A stretch of 64,000 nt of DNA from Rhynochetos jubatus (taxonomy: Eukaryota > Chordata > Aves > Eurypygiformes > Rhynochetidae): assembly GCA_027574665.1 (NCBI GenBank), contig CM050651.1, positions 2,109,501 to 2,173,500 of the forward strand, in the 5' to 3' direction. Of the stretch, positions 36,528 through 49,300 are shown in pieces. A program made the position numbers and the translations under genes. The first letter of the stretch is position 1. Each line of letters opens with the position of its first letter. Under the pieces are notes generated by a model. That model worked only from the letters and a program-made list of their open reading frames with translations. It was not told the DNA's origin and ran no database searches.

Positions 36528-37086
36528 TGTTGCGCTGGTTTGGGCTGGGATACAGTTAATTTTTTCACAGTAGCTATTAAGGGGCTGTTTTGGATTGTGT
36601 TGAGAAGAATGTTGACAATGATGTTTTTCGTTGTTGCCAAGCAGTGTTTATATTAGGACTAAGGACTTTTTCAGTTTCTCATACTGCCCCTGTCAGCCCA
36701 GACAGCTGACCAAACTGACCCAAGGGACAGTTCACGCCATCAAATGTCATGCTTCGTAAATAAGCTGGGGGAGGTGGCCGGGAGGGGCAGTGGTTGCTCA
36801 GGGACTGGCTGGGCTTCGGTCAGCCAGTGGTGAGCAGTTGTATTTTTTTTTTTTTTAATTTCCTTTTTTCATTACATACTTTTATCATTATTATTAGTAG
36901 TAGTTTTTCATTATGTAGTAGTATCATTATTTCATTTATTTTCAGTTATTAAACTGTTCTTATTTCAACCCACAAGTTCTCTTATCTTTTTTTCCTCCAA
37001 TTCTCTCCCTCATCCCACTGGGGGAGTGGGGAGGTGAGCGAGCGGCTGTGTGGTGCTTAGTTGCTGACTGAGGCCAAACCGCAACA
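36528..37086 (+). mobile_element. Solo LTR of an avian ERVL-like endogenous retrovirus
   Basis: This 559-base element begins TGTTGCG and ends CGCAACA, a perfect 7-base terminal inverted repeat of the TG...CA kind. Inside are features I recognise from a common bird LTR family: CTGGTTTGGGCTGGGATA near the start, the AGGGACTGGCTGGGCTTCGG block near 36798-36817, an AT-rich ATTATTAGTAGTAG block near 36890, an ATTAAA that could serve as poly(A) signal near 36946, and TGGTGCTTAGTTGCTGACTG near 37051-37070. No second LTR and no gag, pol or env remnant lie beside it, so it is a solo LTR left by recombination. The 5 bases on either side (TTTCA and CTTGT) do not match, so no target-site duplication is preserved. 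It has the same orientation as RNF150. Divergence from the remembered family suggests an old copy. Confidence 0.9.
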
Positions 37087-38982
37087 CTTGTATTTGTCAC
37101 CACGCTGTTTTGCATATATGGCATTTTTTCCCCCTTCCCTGAATAGATGTTTTTCTTTAAAATGCTCTGCAAGTTTTGCTGTTGATTTTGGTTTGTTTCG
37201 TTTTAAATAACAAACAGGTCATGGGTGAGAGAGTGCAAAAGCTAACAAACAAAGCTAACAGTGATTATGCATAAAAAAATGCATGGAGAAATATACATAG
37301 GTATACAGGAAGTTTTAAAATAAACTGAATATAAATACAGTGGATGCAGAGAGGCTGAACTGCTGCTAGGAGAATACTTACATAATTGATGCGGTTGTCT
37401 ATGAGACTGCTTTCTCCATGGTTTGATATATAGCTCCACTAACGAGGTAGGTCTCAGTCGCAGAATTTGGTCTCCTGTTCCGTGTCTAAGCTTCTGGTAT
37501 ACTTAGACAGCTCTATGAGGAATATGCCTGCAGCCTTTTGGAAGTGAAATGCAGCTCTTCTAGGTAACGCTCAGCCTGTCTTGTAGGTTTCTGGGCCAGA
37601 CTATTTGCCCCACTTACCATTCATGGGAAGACGGCAGCAGGCGTTGGTAAAACAGAAAATTAGGGTCATCTTGTGCACACAGCGATTCATTCGTCTCTCT
37701 AACAGAAGTCATGGCTATTTACATGTGTTTTCCTGGTTGCTTTTGTAGCTCAGTTCTCATTGAATCTCCTTTGCAAATTAATTGTAACTCTTCATCTCAT
37801 GCTTAAGCAGAAACTTGTCTCGTGGGCAGATTATTGTGTTGAAGTCTGTGAAGGTCAGAAAGAAAAGGATGAGGTTCATAGGTGTGTGACTGCAGCAGTC
37901 AGGCTGGTTTGATGTTGTGCCACACCAAAGTACTGGTGTTTTGAAAAGTAACTGAGTCTAATAATAAACTGAGTCCCAGTAATATGTTACCTGGACCAAT
38001 GAGATGACTCTGGTTGAAAATTGATATTTACTGTTCTGTTTCATTTGAAGATTATCAGATTTTTTTTCCTTGCCCCCTCTTTCAGTTTTCTGCAGTTATG
38101 TAAATTCTCTTTGCGTCTTTGCACTTTCCTTGTAACTTTGTTCCCTCCTTGTGCAAGTGTGCACATATGCATACGCGCTTCATGGAATAATGCTGAGAAA
38201 TTTCCAAGTTTCAGGGCTCCATCATTTTCTTTCAGAGGATGAGAGGACCCTCCGCATTTTGCTTTTCTCCTTTGCCTCTATTTCCGTCTTTCCATTTCTC
38301 GTCCCAGACGGAAATCCCACAGAGCAGTATTCCGTTGCTCAGTCACTGCTACCTCCGAAGACATCAGTGTTGCAGTAGCCTGCTGGTGAGGGAAACTGTC
38401 TCTCAGACCCCCGTTCAGTGAGCAGTGTGTCTCCACCACGGTCCCAGGGCTTAACACCAACAGACATGTCTCAATGAGTATTTTTTCTGTAGTTCTTAAG
38501 AGAGTGATAATTTAATAGCAAGACTCCAATACATTCTTGTATCCTAGCATTCTATTGAATCCCTGTATATTTGTGTGCTAATTTATGTTCTCGAGTGACG
38601 ATTAGGTGGCTTCAAATCTGGAAAGTACTGCATTGTAGTAGGTAAGTTTAAAATAATTAATTGTTTTGCAATTGGTATGCCTTAGACAAAAGCACAAAGG
38701 AGACTAGTTTAAAGATACAGGCCAGAAGTTCCAGATGTGTGTCCCAGAGTTACACATGATTCTTCAATATGTACCTGAAATAGAGATACCGGTGAGATGG
38801 GACAACATCTGTTCACTGAACCAAAAGATCCTGCTTTTCTGCCTGACTTTGCTTTGCCACTTACACATCAAAGCTGGCATTTAAACCTTTACTGGAGGTA
38901 TGATTCCTTAGTTTTGAAAAGGCACAGATCTTGAAAAAAAGCAGGTGACAAACCATTAAAAGGGCATCATACTGCTGGAAAA
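37087..38982. other. Intron 1 unique sequence between LTR and CR1
   Basis: AT-rich intron without recognised genes. A homeodomain-like run of TAAT motifs lies near 38651-38665 (AAAATAATTAATTG). A GTAAGT donor-like site at 38642 lacks a good paired acceptor. Open frames near 38021-38421 are pyrimidine-rich artefacts. Confidence 0.5.
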
Positions 38983-39150
38983 CATAGAATCATAGAATGG
39001 TTTGGGTTGGAAGGGACCTTAAAGATCATCTAGTTCCAACCCCCCTGCCATAAGCAGGGACAGCTTCCACTAGACCAGGTTGCTCAGAGCCTTATCCGGC
39101 CTGGCCTTGGACACTCCCAGGGATGGGGCATCCACAGCTTCTCTGTGCAA
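38983..39150 (-). mobile_element. CR1 LINE 3' end fragment, antisense
   Basis: It starts with the CATAGAATCATAGAATGG tail repeat, then GGTTGGAAGGGACCTTAAAG and the conserved 3' UTR up to CATCCACAGCTTCTCTG. Only about 170 bases remain, all 3' UTR and the last codons. It matches the 51031 fragment and the tail of the 13472 and 41355 copies. The 5' edge is approximate because the sequence passes into GC-rich unique DNA. Confidence 0.92.
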
Positions 39151-41354
39151 ACATGGGTTATGCACGCGTGGCCTCAGATGGGAAGCATGTCACCAGGGTC
39201 ACTTAAGTGTTACCTGCCTCTGGGAGTGGGATTCCATCACTTGAACAGAGATTTCTGGTGCCCTTGTAGGCACTGTAGCATACCCTGCTGCCCTGGGGTC
39301 CCTCGTCGTACCTGCCGGCCCTGTGCATGGTTTGCTCACACCCTAAGGAGTGTGGAGTGGCATTAGGCACCCCTCTTCAGGCCACTGAATTTGTTGGCAG
39401 AAGGGGCTGGGAGGCTGTTGGAAGAAATGCCAGGAGCTGGGCAGCAATGTGAGTGCAGCCAGAGCACATGATAAGGGGGATAAGAGTGAGGCAAATCAAG
39501 AGTGTAGATGCCAAGGAGCAGGCAGACAATTAAAGAAACTTAAAATACAGGAGCCTGATTTCTATATATTGACATGTGGTTCTTGACAGAAAATCATGTT
39601 AGCGGCTTTCCTTCTGCAGTAACAGAAAAGTAGTTCCGGCTGGATTCATCTTTCTGTAGATCTTTTCCTGTGTATAACATGTTGCTGTTCTGTGGTTTAG
39701 GTTTGTTGACAAAATTCCTCTCCAAAGGGTTGGCAGTATTTGTCAGTACTCTACATGACTAATATGAACCAAATTGATGGTTCAAAATTGTTTTGAAATA
39801 GATTGGTCTTGGCATCAAAGGATATTTTCAAGGAAGTATAATGCCAAAAATAGAGGTGAAGAAAATATATGCGGCAGAGACATGACTGGAGAGTCATTAG
39901 CAATGATGTCACTAACTAGGCCACGCTTAAAAAAAAAAAAATCCACATGGGAAGAAATCTAGCATATGTGTGCTGCAGCGGGAAGCAGTATCTGGATAAG
40001 CTACTGAGAAATGACTGCCAGGTATATGAATTTAAACAAAAAGTTCATGCATTTAAAAATCTGGCTGTGGACAGAATTGACTTGGGAGCAGCCAGCTTCG
40101 TGGCCAGAAGCCGAACGCAAGTGCTGCTCAGGTCGGAGCCCACTCCAGTCGGCGCTGCTCGGCTTGGCTGGCAAAACTGCGCTGTGCCAGCCCAGCCTGG
40201 GCAAGGCCTCTCCCGAGGAGAAGGCGAGGAGGGGGCAAGGGAAAACTATGAGGCGAGGACCCCTGAGAGAGGGTTTTGCAGGGGTGTAGCTGCAAAGGCC
40301 GGTGCCTGGCTGCATCTCCACGGTGGCTGCCAAGCCATGTGCTCCGAGCGCTGCCGCAGCACCGGCAGCTGGCCTGGGTCTGCCCTTCCCTGACCCAACA
40401 CGGTCTCAGGCATCTGTCTGATTTGTCTAAGCCTGGAGCTGGCTTCAAGTTAGCCCCGGAATTACTCACAATTATTCCTGATGAGCTGTCGAGAGCTAGG
40501 TTAGCTCAGACTTAGCCAGCAACATGTGGTCAGTACATTTGAATTACTATTTTTAACTTTGTAAAGAAAGACAACTGATGAATATATTGTTTAAATCGTG
40601 TTTCTTCTGGCAGTAAGAAGCAGCCTTTTTAGCAGCGCTATATCCCTTAATGTCCTCCTTGACCTCTTTGGTATTTTTTAATTATAACATCATCTACAAA
40701 ATAATGTCTTCAAAGTTTTGCAGCTTTTTACGCAATAAGATGGTGATTTCTTTCACCAGGGGAGGCCATTGCAACAGGAACCGACTCCTCCTACTCCAGC
40801 ATCTGGAAGTGAAAGAGAAAACAGGCCCATTTTGTTTGTGAATGACCGCTGGCGTTCAGGCAATGTGGAACATGCACAGGAGTCTCCGAGATGGAGAAGC
40901 AGTGCTGGAGAAGCAACAAGTCTCATAGAGGCACATGCAGTGAGTTGGTGTGCCGACACGATGAGCCGGCACAGGGCAGCTGGAGAGGAGGTTGCTGAGT
41001 GACAGCGAGCAGGAGCACTCCAAGTCTGCGCTTAGGTCCAGCTCCTGGCAGACAGTGTCTTTCGTAGCTCTTGTCAGAAATACCGGTCATTTTGATGGAG
41101 GACGGTGCCGTATATGCTTGTACAAGATGTAGCTCTAAATGGTAGAGTATGTGGGAGATGCTTAGGTACTTGAAATAAGCATTACAAGGAATGGTATTAG
41201 CAAGATAACATGGCCAAAGAATAATTTTTAACACTTTGCTATGAGGAAGAAAGGTGGGTTAAAATATTTACATAATCGAATCAGTTACTTAGGACATTAA
41301 ATCAGCGTCCAATCAAGGTCCATAAATAAGTATGTCACAAAACTTATGCTTACT
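39151..41354. other. Intron 1, GC-enriched segment between two CR1 copies
   Basis: The first part (39151-39480) and 40081-40480 are clearly richer in GC than the rest of the intron. The CpG block is listed separately. A13 lies at about 39929-39941. Frames of 100-148 codons around 39947-40469 exist on both strands and follow composition; none shows a domain. Confidence 0.5.
40081..40390. promoter_or_regulatory. Isolated intronic CpG-rich block
   Basis: I count 17 CpG dinucleotides in 40081-40380, in clearly GC-rich sequence, while neighbouring intron is CpG-poor. Retained CpG in a vertebrate intron suggests germline hypomethylation (alternative promoter or enhancer-like CpG island), a recent GC-rich transposon, or chance. 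A 148-codon + frame (39947-40393) crosses it but begins in AT-rich DNA and is not recognisable. Confidence 0.4.
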
Positions 41355-42010
41355 GTAGATTGCAGAGAAGCCGGCACCGTGCGTTGGCAGCCCAGAAAGC
41401 CAACCGTATCCTGGGCTATATCAGGAGAAGTGTGGCCAGCAGAGCGAGGAAGGGGATTCTCCCACACTACTCTGCTCTTGTAAGACCCCGCCTGGAGTAC
41501 TGCGTCCAGCTGTGGAGCCCTCAGCATAAGAAGGATATAGACCAGTTGGAATGAGTCCAGAGGAGGCCCATGAAGATGCTCTGAGGGCTGGAGCAACTCT
41601 CCTATGAAGAAAGGCTGAGAGAATTGGGCTTGTTCAGCCTGGAGAAGAGAAGGCTCTGGGGAGATTTTATAGCAGCCTTCCAGTACCTGAAGGGGCTACA
41701 AGGAAGCCGGGGGGGGGGGTCTTTTTACAAGGGCCTGTAGTGACAGGACAAGGGGTAACAGGTTGAAATTGAAAGTGGGTAGATTTAGATTGGATATCAG
41801 GAAGAAGTTCTTGACAGAGAGGGTGGTGAGGCACTGGCACAGGTTGCCCAGAGACGCTGTGGATGCCCCATCCCTGGCTGTCTTCAAGGCCAGGCTGGAT
41901 GAGGCTTGGAGCAACCTGGTTTAGTGGAGGGTGTCCCTGCCCATGGCAGGGGGGTTGGAACTAGGTGATCTGTAAGATCCCTTCCAACCCAAACCATTCT
42001 ATGATTCTGC
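41355..42010 (+). mobile_element. CR1 LINE, 5'-truncated copy, sense
   Basis: It opens with ORF2 remnant RHRALAAQKANRILGYIRRS and [19 protein letters not shown] (frame open to 41554), followed by the degraded C-terminal block, an 11-base G run at about 41709-41719, and the 3' UTR ending in the CR1 tail ATTCTATGATTCTG at about 41997-42010. Stops and indels break the frame. It is the same subfamily as 13472-14049, with slightly more 5' sequence. Confidence 0.93.
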
Positions 42011-43975
42011 GTTGTTGGGAACAGTGCTTGGAAGTATAAAGGCACTATGAGGTTTAAATCTGCTTTGCAAGGGTAGTTTTGATATTGTTGAGTGCTGTTG
42101 TTCCTTGACAAAAAGGTGTATTGTATGTTGTCTCATATTTGTGTGCCAGTGACACTACTAATCTTGTGATATCACAAAGATTTACATCTGCTTAATGTAA
42201 CCACTTTCGAAAAAGAAAATTGTTTCTTTAAATATGTTATGCAGTTATTGTTTCATTTTTTTATTTTTTTATTAATACATTCCATATACCACTTTTTCCT
42301 AAACTTGCAGAAGATCAGTATGAAACTGACCATACCGTATTTTATCCTTTCTAAATGATCACTTTAATTTACTCATCTTTGTTACTTTTCATACTTACAT
42401 CTTTTTATGCACCATTTGTTACCCTATTTGCCTAGTATTTAAGCTTTTTTTTTTTTTTGCTTCAGGTGTATATTGAGAGAAAACTTTCATATCCTTAGAT
42501 GGCTGTGGATGTTTGACTGATGTGATTACCTTCTCTTGTCCTGTTTTCCCTTTTTCCCCATTAAACACAAACATTATATCCATGCATATTCTTTCTAATG
42601 GTTGCCCTTACTTCCCTGCTTTGAGAAGCTCTTGCAGGAGAGCTCATTGCTGCAGCCACTGCCTCCCTGACAGGTCATTTGTGAAGTTCAGGTTCGGGGT
42701 TTTTTCTTTGCTAATATTACTGTCATGGATAAAGATCACTTGTGAATTCTGCTCCTGTCCTTGACAAGGTGAAGTTATTAAGACTCATTTACAGCCTGTG
42801 AGAGATGTCTGGAGATGAAGTCTAGCGCTACTAAAACATGAGTATATCTGTCTCCTTGGATCACTGCTGTCAGGACAGACGACCTGTGATACATGTTCCT
42901 ATGCCATCCCCTAAGAATTTATTCACATGAATCTTAGCCCGCATTAGTGTGAGCTGGAAGGAGGAGGGAGTCTCACACCTGCTAGAATAAAGACATGCCT
43001 GGGAAGTTCATGTTGCAATTAAACATACGAAATAAAAAAACCACACCATGAATGCAAATGGTAGGCAGGCATGAAGATAGGTTAACTAGACATAGTGCTC
43101 TCCAGTTTCCACTAGCAGAAACACAAACATTCGCACAGTGGATGTTTTGCTTTTGTTCTCCTTTTATGGTTCTTTTTGGTTTTTGGTTTTTTTTAATAAG
43201 CTATTTTCTTGTTCTGTTCACGGGGCTTTTGAACTTGCCATTTCAGTGCTTTATAGAAGCCTTTTTTCATCCTCAGCACTGCTAAGGGAAGCTGCTAGAA
43301 TGTGATCTTTAGATCTCGGGATCTGTGTTGCAGAGGACAAAACTGTTGCAATAGTTGTCTGAATTTTGAGTGTTAAATAATGTCTCCAAATGGAAAAAGA
43401 AGTACTCATGCTAATTAATCCTTCTTAAAATGCATTAAGAGCTCTTAGTTCATTCTCACGTATTTAATTTCAGGCCTCCAACTCCTTGAAAAATGGCGTC
43501 TTTTCAGCCCTCAGTGTTTACATTTCCATCAGTTAAGTTCCGCTTTCCAACCCCCAAACTGAGACAAGAAAGTGCTGTAGGTGTTTTCTTTGTCACTTTC
43601 TTGTGCGAGTCTTGAATGTGTAGTAATTTTAAGCTTTTGCTTTTTTTCTTAAGGGTTTGGTTTTTTTCTTTTTTCCCCAGAAAAAGCTCAGAGGTGAAGA
43701 AACATTTTCAAAGGAAAGTTGAGGTTCATACATAATTGTCTTGTTCCTTCCTCCATAGTGCACTCTTCTCCCTTTATCGCTTCTCTCTAGCTGCTTGACA
43801 TTCAGATCATCTTTTATCTGAGGACTTGTTCTTGGAGAAAAGACAGATGGCTTCCCCTCAGCCCCATCACTGGCTTTGGTTGAGCCCAGGACCCTCACTG
43901 TTTTAAGAGGTTGTTTCAACATCCCACACCGGAAGCATTCCGCACTCAGAGAGAGCTTTGTCATCTGTCCCACAG

Positions 43976-44038
43976 GCAGTACCCAGAGCATCAACAAGGT
44001 GTGAGGATGTACAGCTTCTCAGGCAGGATACTAAACAG
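43976..44038 (+). other. Candidate cryptic exon, 63 bases
   Basis: CTGTCCCACAG (AG 43974-43975) with a moderate pyrimidine tract is followed by 63 bases and then AAACAG|GTGAGG, a near-perfect donor. In the phase of exon 1 it stops after ten codons (GTG TGA). It is open in another frame, within a 116-codon frame from 43958 to 44308 that has no domain. It is a pseudoexon unless transcripts show otherwise. Confidence 0.18.
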
Positions 44039-46311
44039 GTGAGGTCTTATTTCAGGCAAGACTTGCAGAGCACCATATCCTCCGTCTACTTTGTAGTGAC
44101 GTTTGCAGGTGGGAGGGATGGGTGCGTATTAAAGTCAAGAGGGAGAAAGCAAAACCACCAACTTGCTAAATACTTCCATGAGTTTTCCAATCCATATTGG
44201 ACCTTCCATGACAGTCAGGTTTTCCAGTTAAGCTTACGAGAAGTTAATCAAGCCCAGTATGTGGAATTTCTGAGTACATTCAAGATTTTCATTACTTTTC
44301 CACAATAGGATTCCAGGTCATAAGATTAATTATGCTTGGTATGGAATCCCAACGGAAATGTAAGACACCAACTATACTGTGTTGTCAGCCTTGTCATTTT
44401 CCTTTGTTATTTCTTGTGTTTCTTGAAGCTTTTCTTTTTTAAACCATCTTTTACACTGAGGAAGTGAAACTTCCAAATTAAGCGTGAAATAGTCCCTTTG
44501 TCAACAAATAATTTATTACAGTTCTGCCGTGTTATGCATATGTGTGTTCTTTGAAAGATGAGCTGGTTTTGCTCCAAAAACTCCCTCTTTCATACTATGT
44601 ATGTGCTAGGAAAAAGCTCGCGTACCTTTCCCCTTTCTTCTTTTCTCCCCCAGTGGAGTATCAATGAATTATTCATCCAAAACACTCAGAAAACAAGCCA
44701 TAAAAAGGAAGAGTACCTGATTTCTGCGAGATTTTCATTTTGCACTGCTTTTTACGTTAAAAAAAAAAAAGAAAAAAAAGATCCTGAAGTGATGTATACA
44801 TCCAACTCTGCAAACAAGCACTATCGCATATGTAACGTGATCTTGGGAAGATCCATGTGTGCTTTAAGTGTAGGAGCCATTGACTTCAAAAGCACAGCTA
44901 CTGGTAATAAGCATTCTGTATGAGGCCTCATATGTTGAATATGAAAGCCAATTTTGTGGAAAGAAGCTGGGATTTTTTATTTTGCCAGCCTATAGTTGTC
45001 TTTTCTCTTGATTTATCTTCTTTTTTTTTTTTTTTGTTCCTTGCTTTGTGGTGCTTTCGTGTGGAAACCTGTGATAGTTAATGACGGTAATAGAGAGAGC
45101 GCCAATTACTACGTGTACTTGAAATCTCTGCTGTGTTCCTCTGGGGCCATTATTTCCAATACAGCATTTATTTCAAAAGAGCTTGCTTGATGATAGAGAA
45201 GTCTTTTTAGAATATTCTACTTTGAGACTTTATGCTTGGTTGTGGGTTGTGTCACATATGATGCCCAGTGTTTTTAAGACTTGTTAAAACAGGAAGATTA
45301 GGAAATACAGGCTGGGGCGGGGGAGGCTTAAAGATTTTTCTCATCTTGATTTAAAATATAATTTCTGATGGCAACTTGACTTCTATTTTTCTAAAGAACT
45401 AATGTGAAAGAAAAGTCATAACTGAAAACTGGTCCAAGTTTTTTTTATATATATTTGCATATAAATTAGTCTCAAGGTTCAAATGTGATGCTTTAGAGAG
45501 TTGTCAACATTTGTACCACCCTGCTTTTTTTCCCCTCAGAGTGCTTCAGAAATTAAAATAAAGGTGTGGAGAATTTTATTTCTCCTAAGACAAGAAAACC
45601 CTGAAATCCTCTCCAGCTCATAAATGATACATTTGTCCTTTTCAATTTTATGGCCCTTAACTATTATTCAATGCAGTCCTGAAGAAAAATTCTAGTATTT
45701 GAGAGGGAGTCCTGTTGCTATTGAATCTTACTGCAAGTTACATTGCCTTGCCTTTTTTTTTTTCTGCTGAAAAAGTGCCCCATGTTAGAGGTAAAAATAT
45801 TGGTAGAGAATTTGGTTCTAGATAGTACAGAAAGTTATTCCTTCTTAGTGTAATTTTACAATAAAATTTTTTTCTTACTATTTATGGCATGAATTTTGTT
45901 GGCTCAGTGTTTTCAGAGTACTTCAGCTGCAGGACTCAATTTTCAGGAGAGATCCTCTGCCATTAGAGCATAATGTGATGAACCATTATAATATTAATTT
46001 GCATATTTAATGGGGTTTATAGTATGTCCATTGTGAGTAATGATCTTTGTAATTAGAATTATAGTACAGTTCTCAAAATTGTTTTCTTTGTCTGGATCCA
46101 CTCCTTATTTGCCTGTCCTCCAATCTGAAAAGTCTGTTCTAAGCTGGTATTAAAAGACCCAGTTCTGCTGCATCTTATTTTGAAGGCTAAATGATTTGGG
46201 AAAGATGGACTTGATGTTCTTTAATCTAGAACATGGAAAATGTTTCAGATTTTTTTAAAGTGAAAAACAGTATATATAAAACGTGGATTGAATTGGGTAG
46301 GAAAATGCATG

Positions 46312-46353
46312 GAAATGGCAGAACATCTCATAGAAATGGCAGAGCACCTCATA
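46312..46353. repeat. Tandem duplication, two 21-bp units
   Basis: 46312-46332 and 46333-46353 are GAAATGGCAGAACATCTCAT(A) and the same with two transitions (A to G, T to C). It is a short minisatellite-like duplication. On the minus strand the unit is a multiple of three and gives a repeated CHFYE-type heptad in a 62-codon chance frame. Confidence 0.85.
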
Positions 46354-49300
46354 GAAGTTTTTGCTCAAAGTTTTATTTTTCATTGTCCAGCAATATTTTA
46401 TTAACATTTTAAATAGAATTTTTTCCCCCATCTGTATTGTCATTGCTGATTCATTCTACAGGGAACAATCTTTTAGTCATCTAATCTGTCATCAGATCCA
46501 TGCATCCTCATGCTAGTTGTTTCTGCTCCTGTATTTTAGCCACTTTTTAGTTAGAGAAGAACAAAGAATACTGTTCTGAGCAAAAAACCTATAGTGATGA
46601 TGATACAAGTTCTAACCAGTTTTCAGAGATAGGCTGTGACGAAGTTGCTCATGTCTAAATGCAGTATGAGATTGGGCATCAAAGATAAGTAAATATACTT
46701 GAAATCTTTTAGGAGGAAAAAAAAAAAGTTGGTTGTCCTTAAACATACCTATATTTTCCATTAATATATAATGTGAATCTAATACAATGTAATTCACTAC
46801 ATGTGTACCAGTAGGTGGGTTAAGGGTTGCTTGTTGATATAATAATGCTCACAAAATGATGCTTTTCTTTCTCCCATATTTTTTAATGGATGCAATAAGC
46901 TGTAACCCTGCACAGCAGCCTTGGACTGCAGCAAAACATCCTGGATGATGCTGAGATGTTTGGTTTGTCCTTTGTCCCAACAGAGAAAACTGGCGTTTTA
47001 AGTCCATCATACTAATAACAGAGTGAGTGGTGAAAAGTAGGCAGAGAAATGGGAAGTATACAGGTTTTCTTTGTTCGTTGGATATTGGAAAGCTGATTTG
47101 TGGTGTTCGTGTAGTAAATTTAGGAAAATAAACGCGTACAGAGCTATCTTCCATTACTCAGTTAATAGAGTAGCAGACAAAGAAACACAAAGGTAGGATA
47201 AATTCTTTCTTACTAGTCATAAAATACCATATTTTACCACCTGCTTCATGCTCAGTAGTTATTCATTCAGTCAGGTTCCTCAAGGAACACAGCAGAGATG
47301 GAAGGATTAGGCCCAAAATTTGAATGACACCCTTATGCTCTGTTTAGCTGCAACATTATGGTTTAAATGGAAGTTGATCCATCTGGTGTTTTCATCCTAC
47401 AATAAAAGCTCTTTCTTGAAAATTGTTCGTTATGAGGAAGAATAATTAGACTGTCTAGTTTAAAAAGGTTATTGAAATTGAAAACTGCACCAAATAGGTA
47501 GTCGTGGAGGAGAACAGGTCTACTGGCAGTGGCCAAAGTGACATGACATCACGGTCATCTATCAAATGCTACTCAGCGGAAGTTGGGAAAGTCTTTGCTG
47601 TGCAGAGTGCTTTGGCTTTTTGTACTCTAGGGAATGCTGGACCTACTGAACACCAAATTCCTAAACAGCACTGTAAGAACCTTCAGAAAGTAAAACCCTG
47701 AAAACATAGTTACAGTGGGTGTTTTTAGAGAGTGTAGTGTAACACAGTGAAGTACAACGGGGTGAAAAATGTCATTGAATCTATCTCTGGTAAGTCTTGC
47801 ATAAAGTATACCCTTTCTGTCTCAGAACTTGTCAGCCTTCCATTTTCTGACTTTAACATAAATTCATTTACTGATGTCAAACTTCTTTGTGGTGGTATTG
47901 GACACAAGCAACAACCTCTTTTTTTGGGGTTGGGTTTTTTTTTTTTTTCATGCCTCATACGTTTACTTACTTGAAATACATTATGAAGGGGAGCCACAAA
48001 AGATGAAAACATAAGACATTTTGTACAAGGTGTGGTCCAAATCCTTTCGCAGTCCAGCTGCTTCCAGTCTCATTACCTACTTTGTCCTGGTAGGCTCTTC
48101 AGGCAGGAGGAAGAAACTGAAGAATTAGGTTGAGAAGCTGAGCGGGCTGCTTCCAATTTTCTGGTCTTTTGAACCTGTGCCCTGAGAGTGAGGGACTTAA
48201 ACACTTTCCCTGAGACCTTATTAAAGGGACATGCTTCTTTGGCATTAGGTTTTGCATCTCCCTTTGGCTTTAACCAAGTACAAGGAGCCCCAGCACTGAA
48301 AAGATTTTTATAGTGTGTTATAGAGGAAAGGTAACTTTTTTATGGGCATGAAGAGTCCCGTGCTATAAATCTCTAGCTTAGAAGAGAGGAGGTTTGCAGT
48401 TTTTCTACCTACAGTGGTCCTGATTTCATTGGGAGTATTTTGACTCATTAACCACTTTATACACAGAAAAAAAAAAAAAATGCAATGCCTTAACCAGGTT
48501 TGAGGTATCTGAGAAGTTGCATGCTAATATTTTGAAGAAAAACTACTGTAGAAAACCGTGAAGGCCTCACACCTACACAAGCAGAAGTGTGGGAGTCAAA
48601 CAGTAACGTGCTTTTTGGCAGTGGCGACTTACACACAGATCCTCAAATGCAGAATGCCTGAGCCCTTGTGTGTGAGGCGTGCTACGTAACATGACAGATG
48701 TGTAGATGTTCATCCAGGATTTCATGAGGATTGTTTTGGGGGGATCTTTGGAAATTCGGCCCTGTGTGTGGTGTCTTTCCTTTCTGCTTAGATAAGGACT
48801 TAATCCACAGAGCCTGATGGTGTTCAGATGTAAGGATTTGGCTCAGAAGCCGTTTTATACGTTAGTGATGAAAGTGCAGGAACATTGCAGGTTCTCTGCA
48901 GCCAGGAACAATTGAACTATGTATTTATGGAGAAAGTAGCCAGGCTCCTGCTAGTTAAACTGCAGTGGAAGGAAATTTGCACACGTGGAACTTGACTCTG
49001 TTTTTATTGAACTCAAGGCATTTTCATTCCAAGCAGAATAGGATCTGTTTCAGTTTTCCTTTCAACGTTGGAGATGAGTGTGTCACAGATTTTTGAACTC
49101 CATGTAGCATTGTTAGATATTTTTTTTTCCATTTAGTACAAACTCTGCTTCCACTTTCTGAATCTTTTTGTTAGGTCAAAATAATTATTGGCATTGTTAG
49201 AAAACTATATGCTACATTGGGTGGTGGTTAATTTTTAAAGAGTTATTTAGTTGCTTGACGTGATTGCAAGAGCACATTTCTGTATCACTAAAGGAATCAG

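Noticed and set aside
40760..40939. 180-base exon-like segment (TTTCACCAG to GCA|GTGAGT)
   Set aside because: The pyrimidine tract is short, the donor lacks the exonic G, and it stops in the phase of exon 1.
43629..44308. Overlapping 122- and 116-codon frames on opposite strands
   Set aside because: Neither shows a known domain; lengths are within chance expectation for the window.
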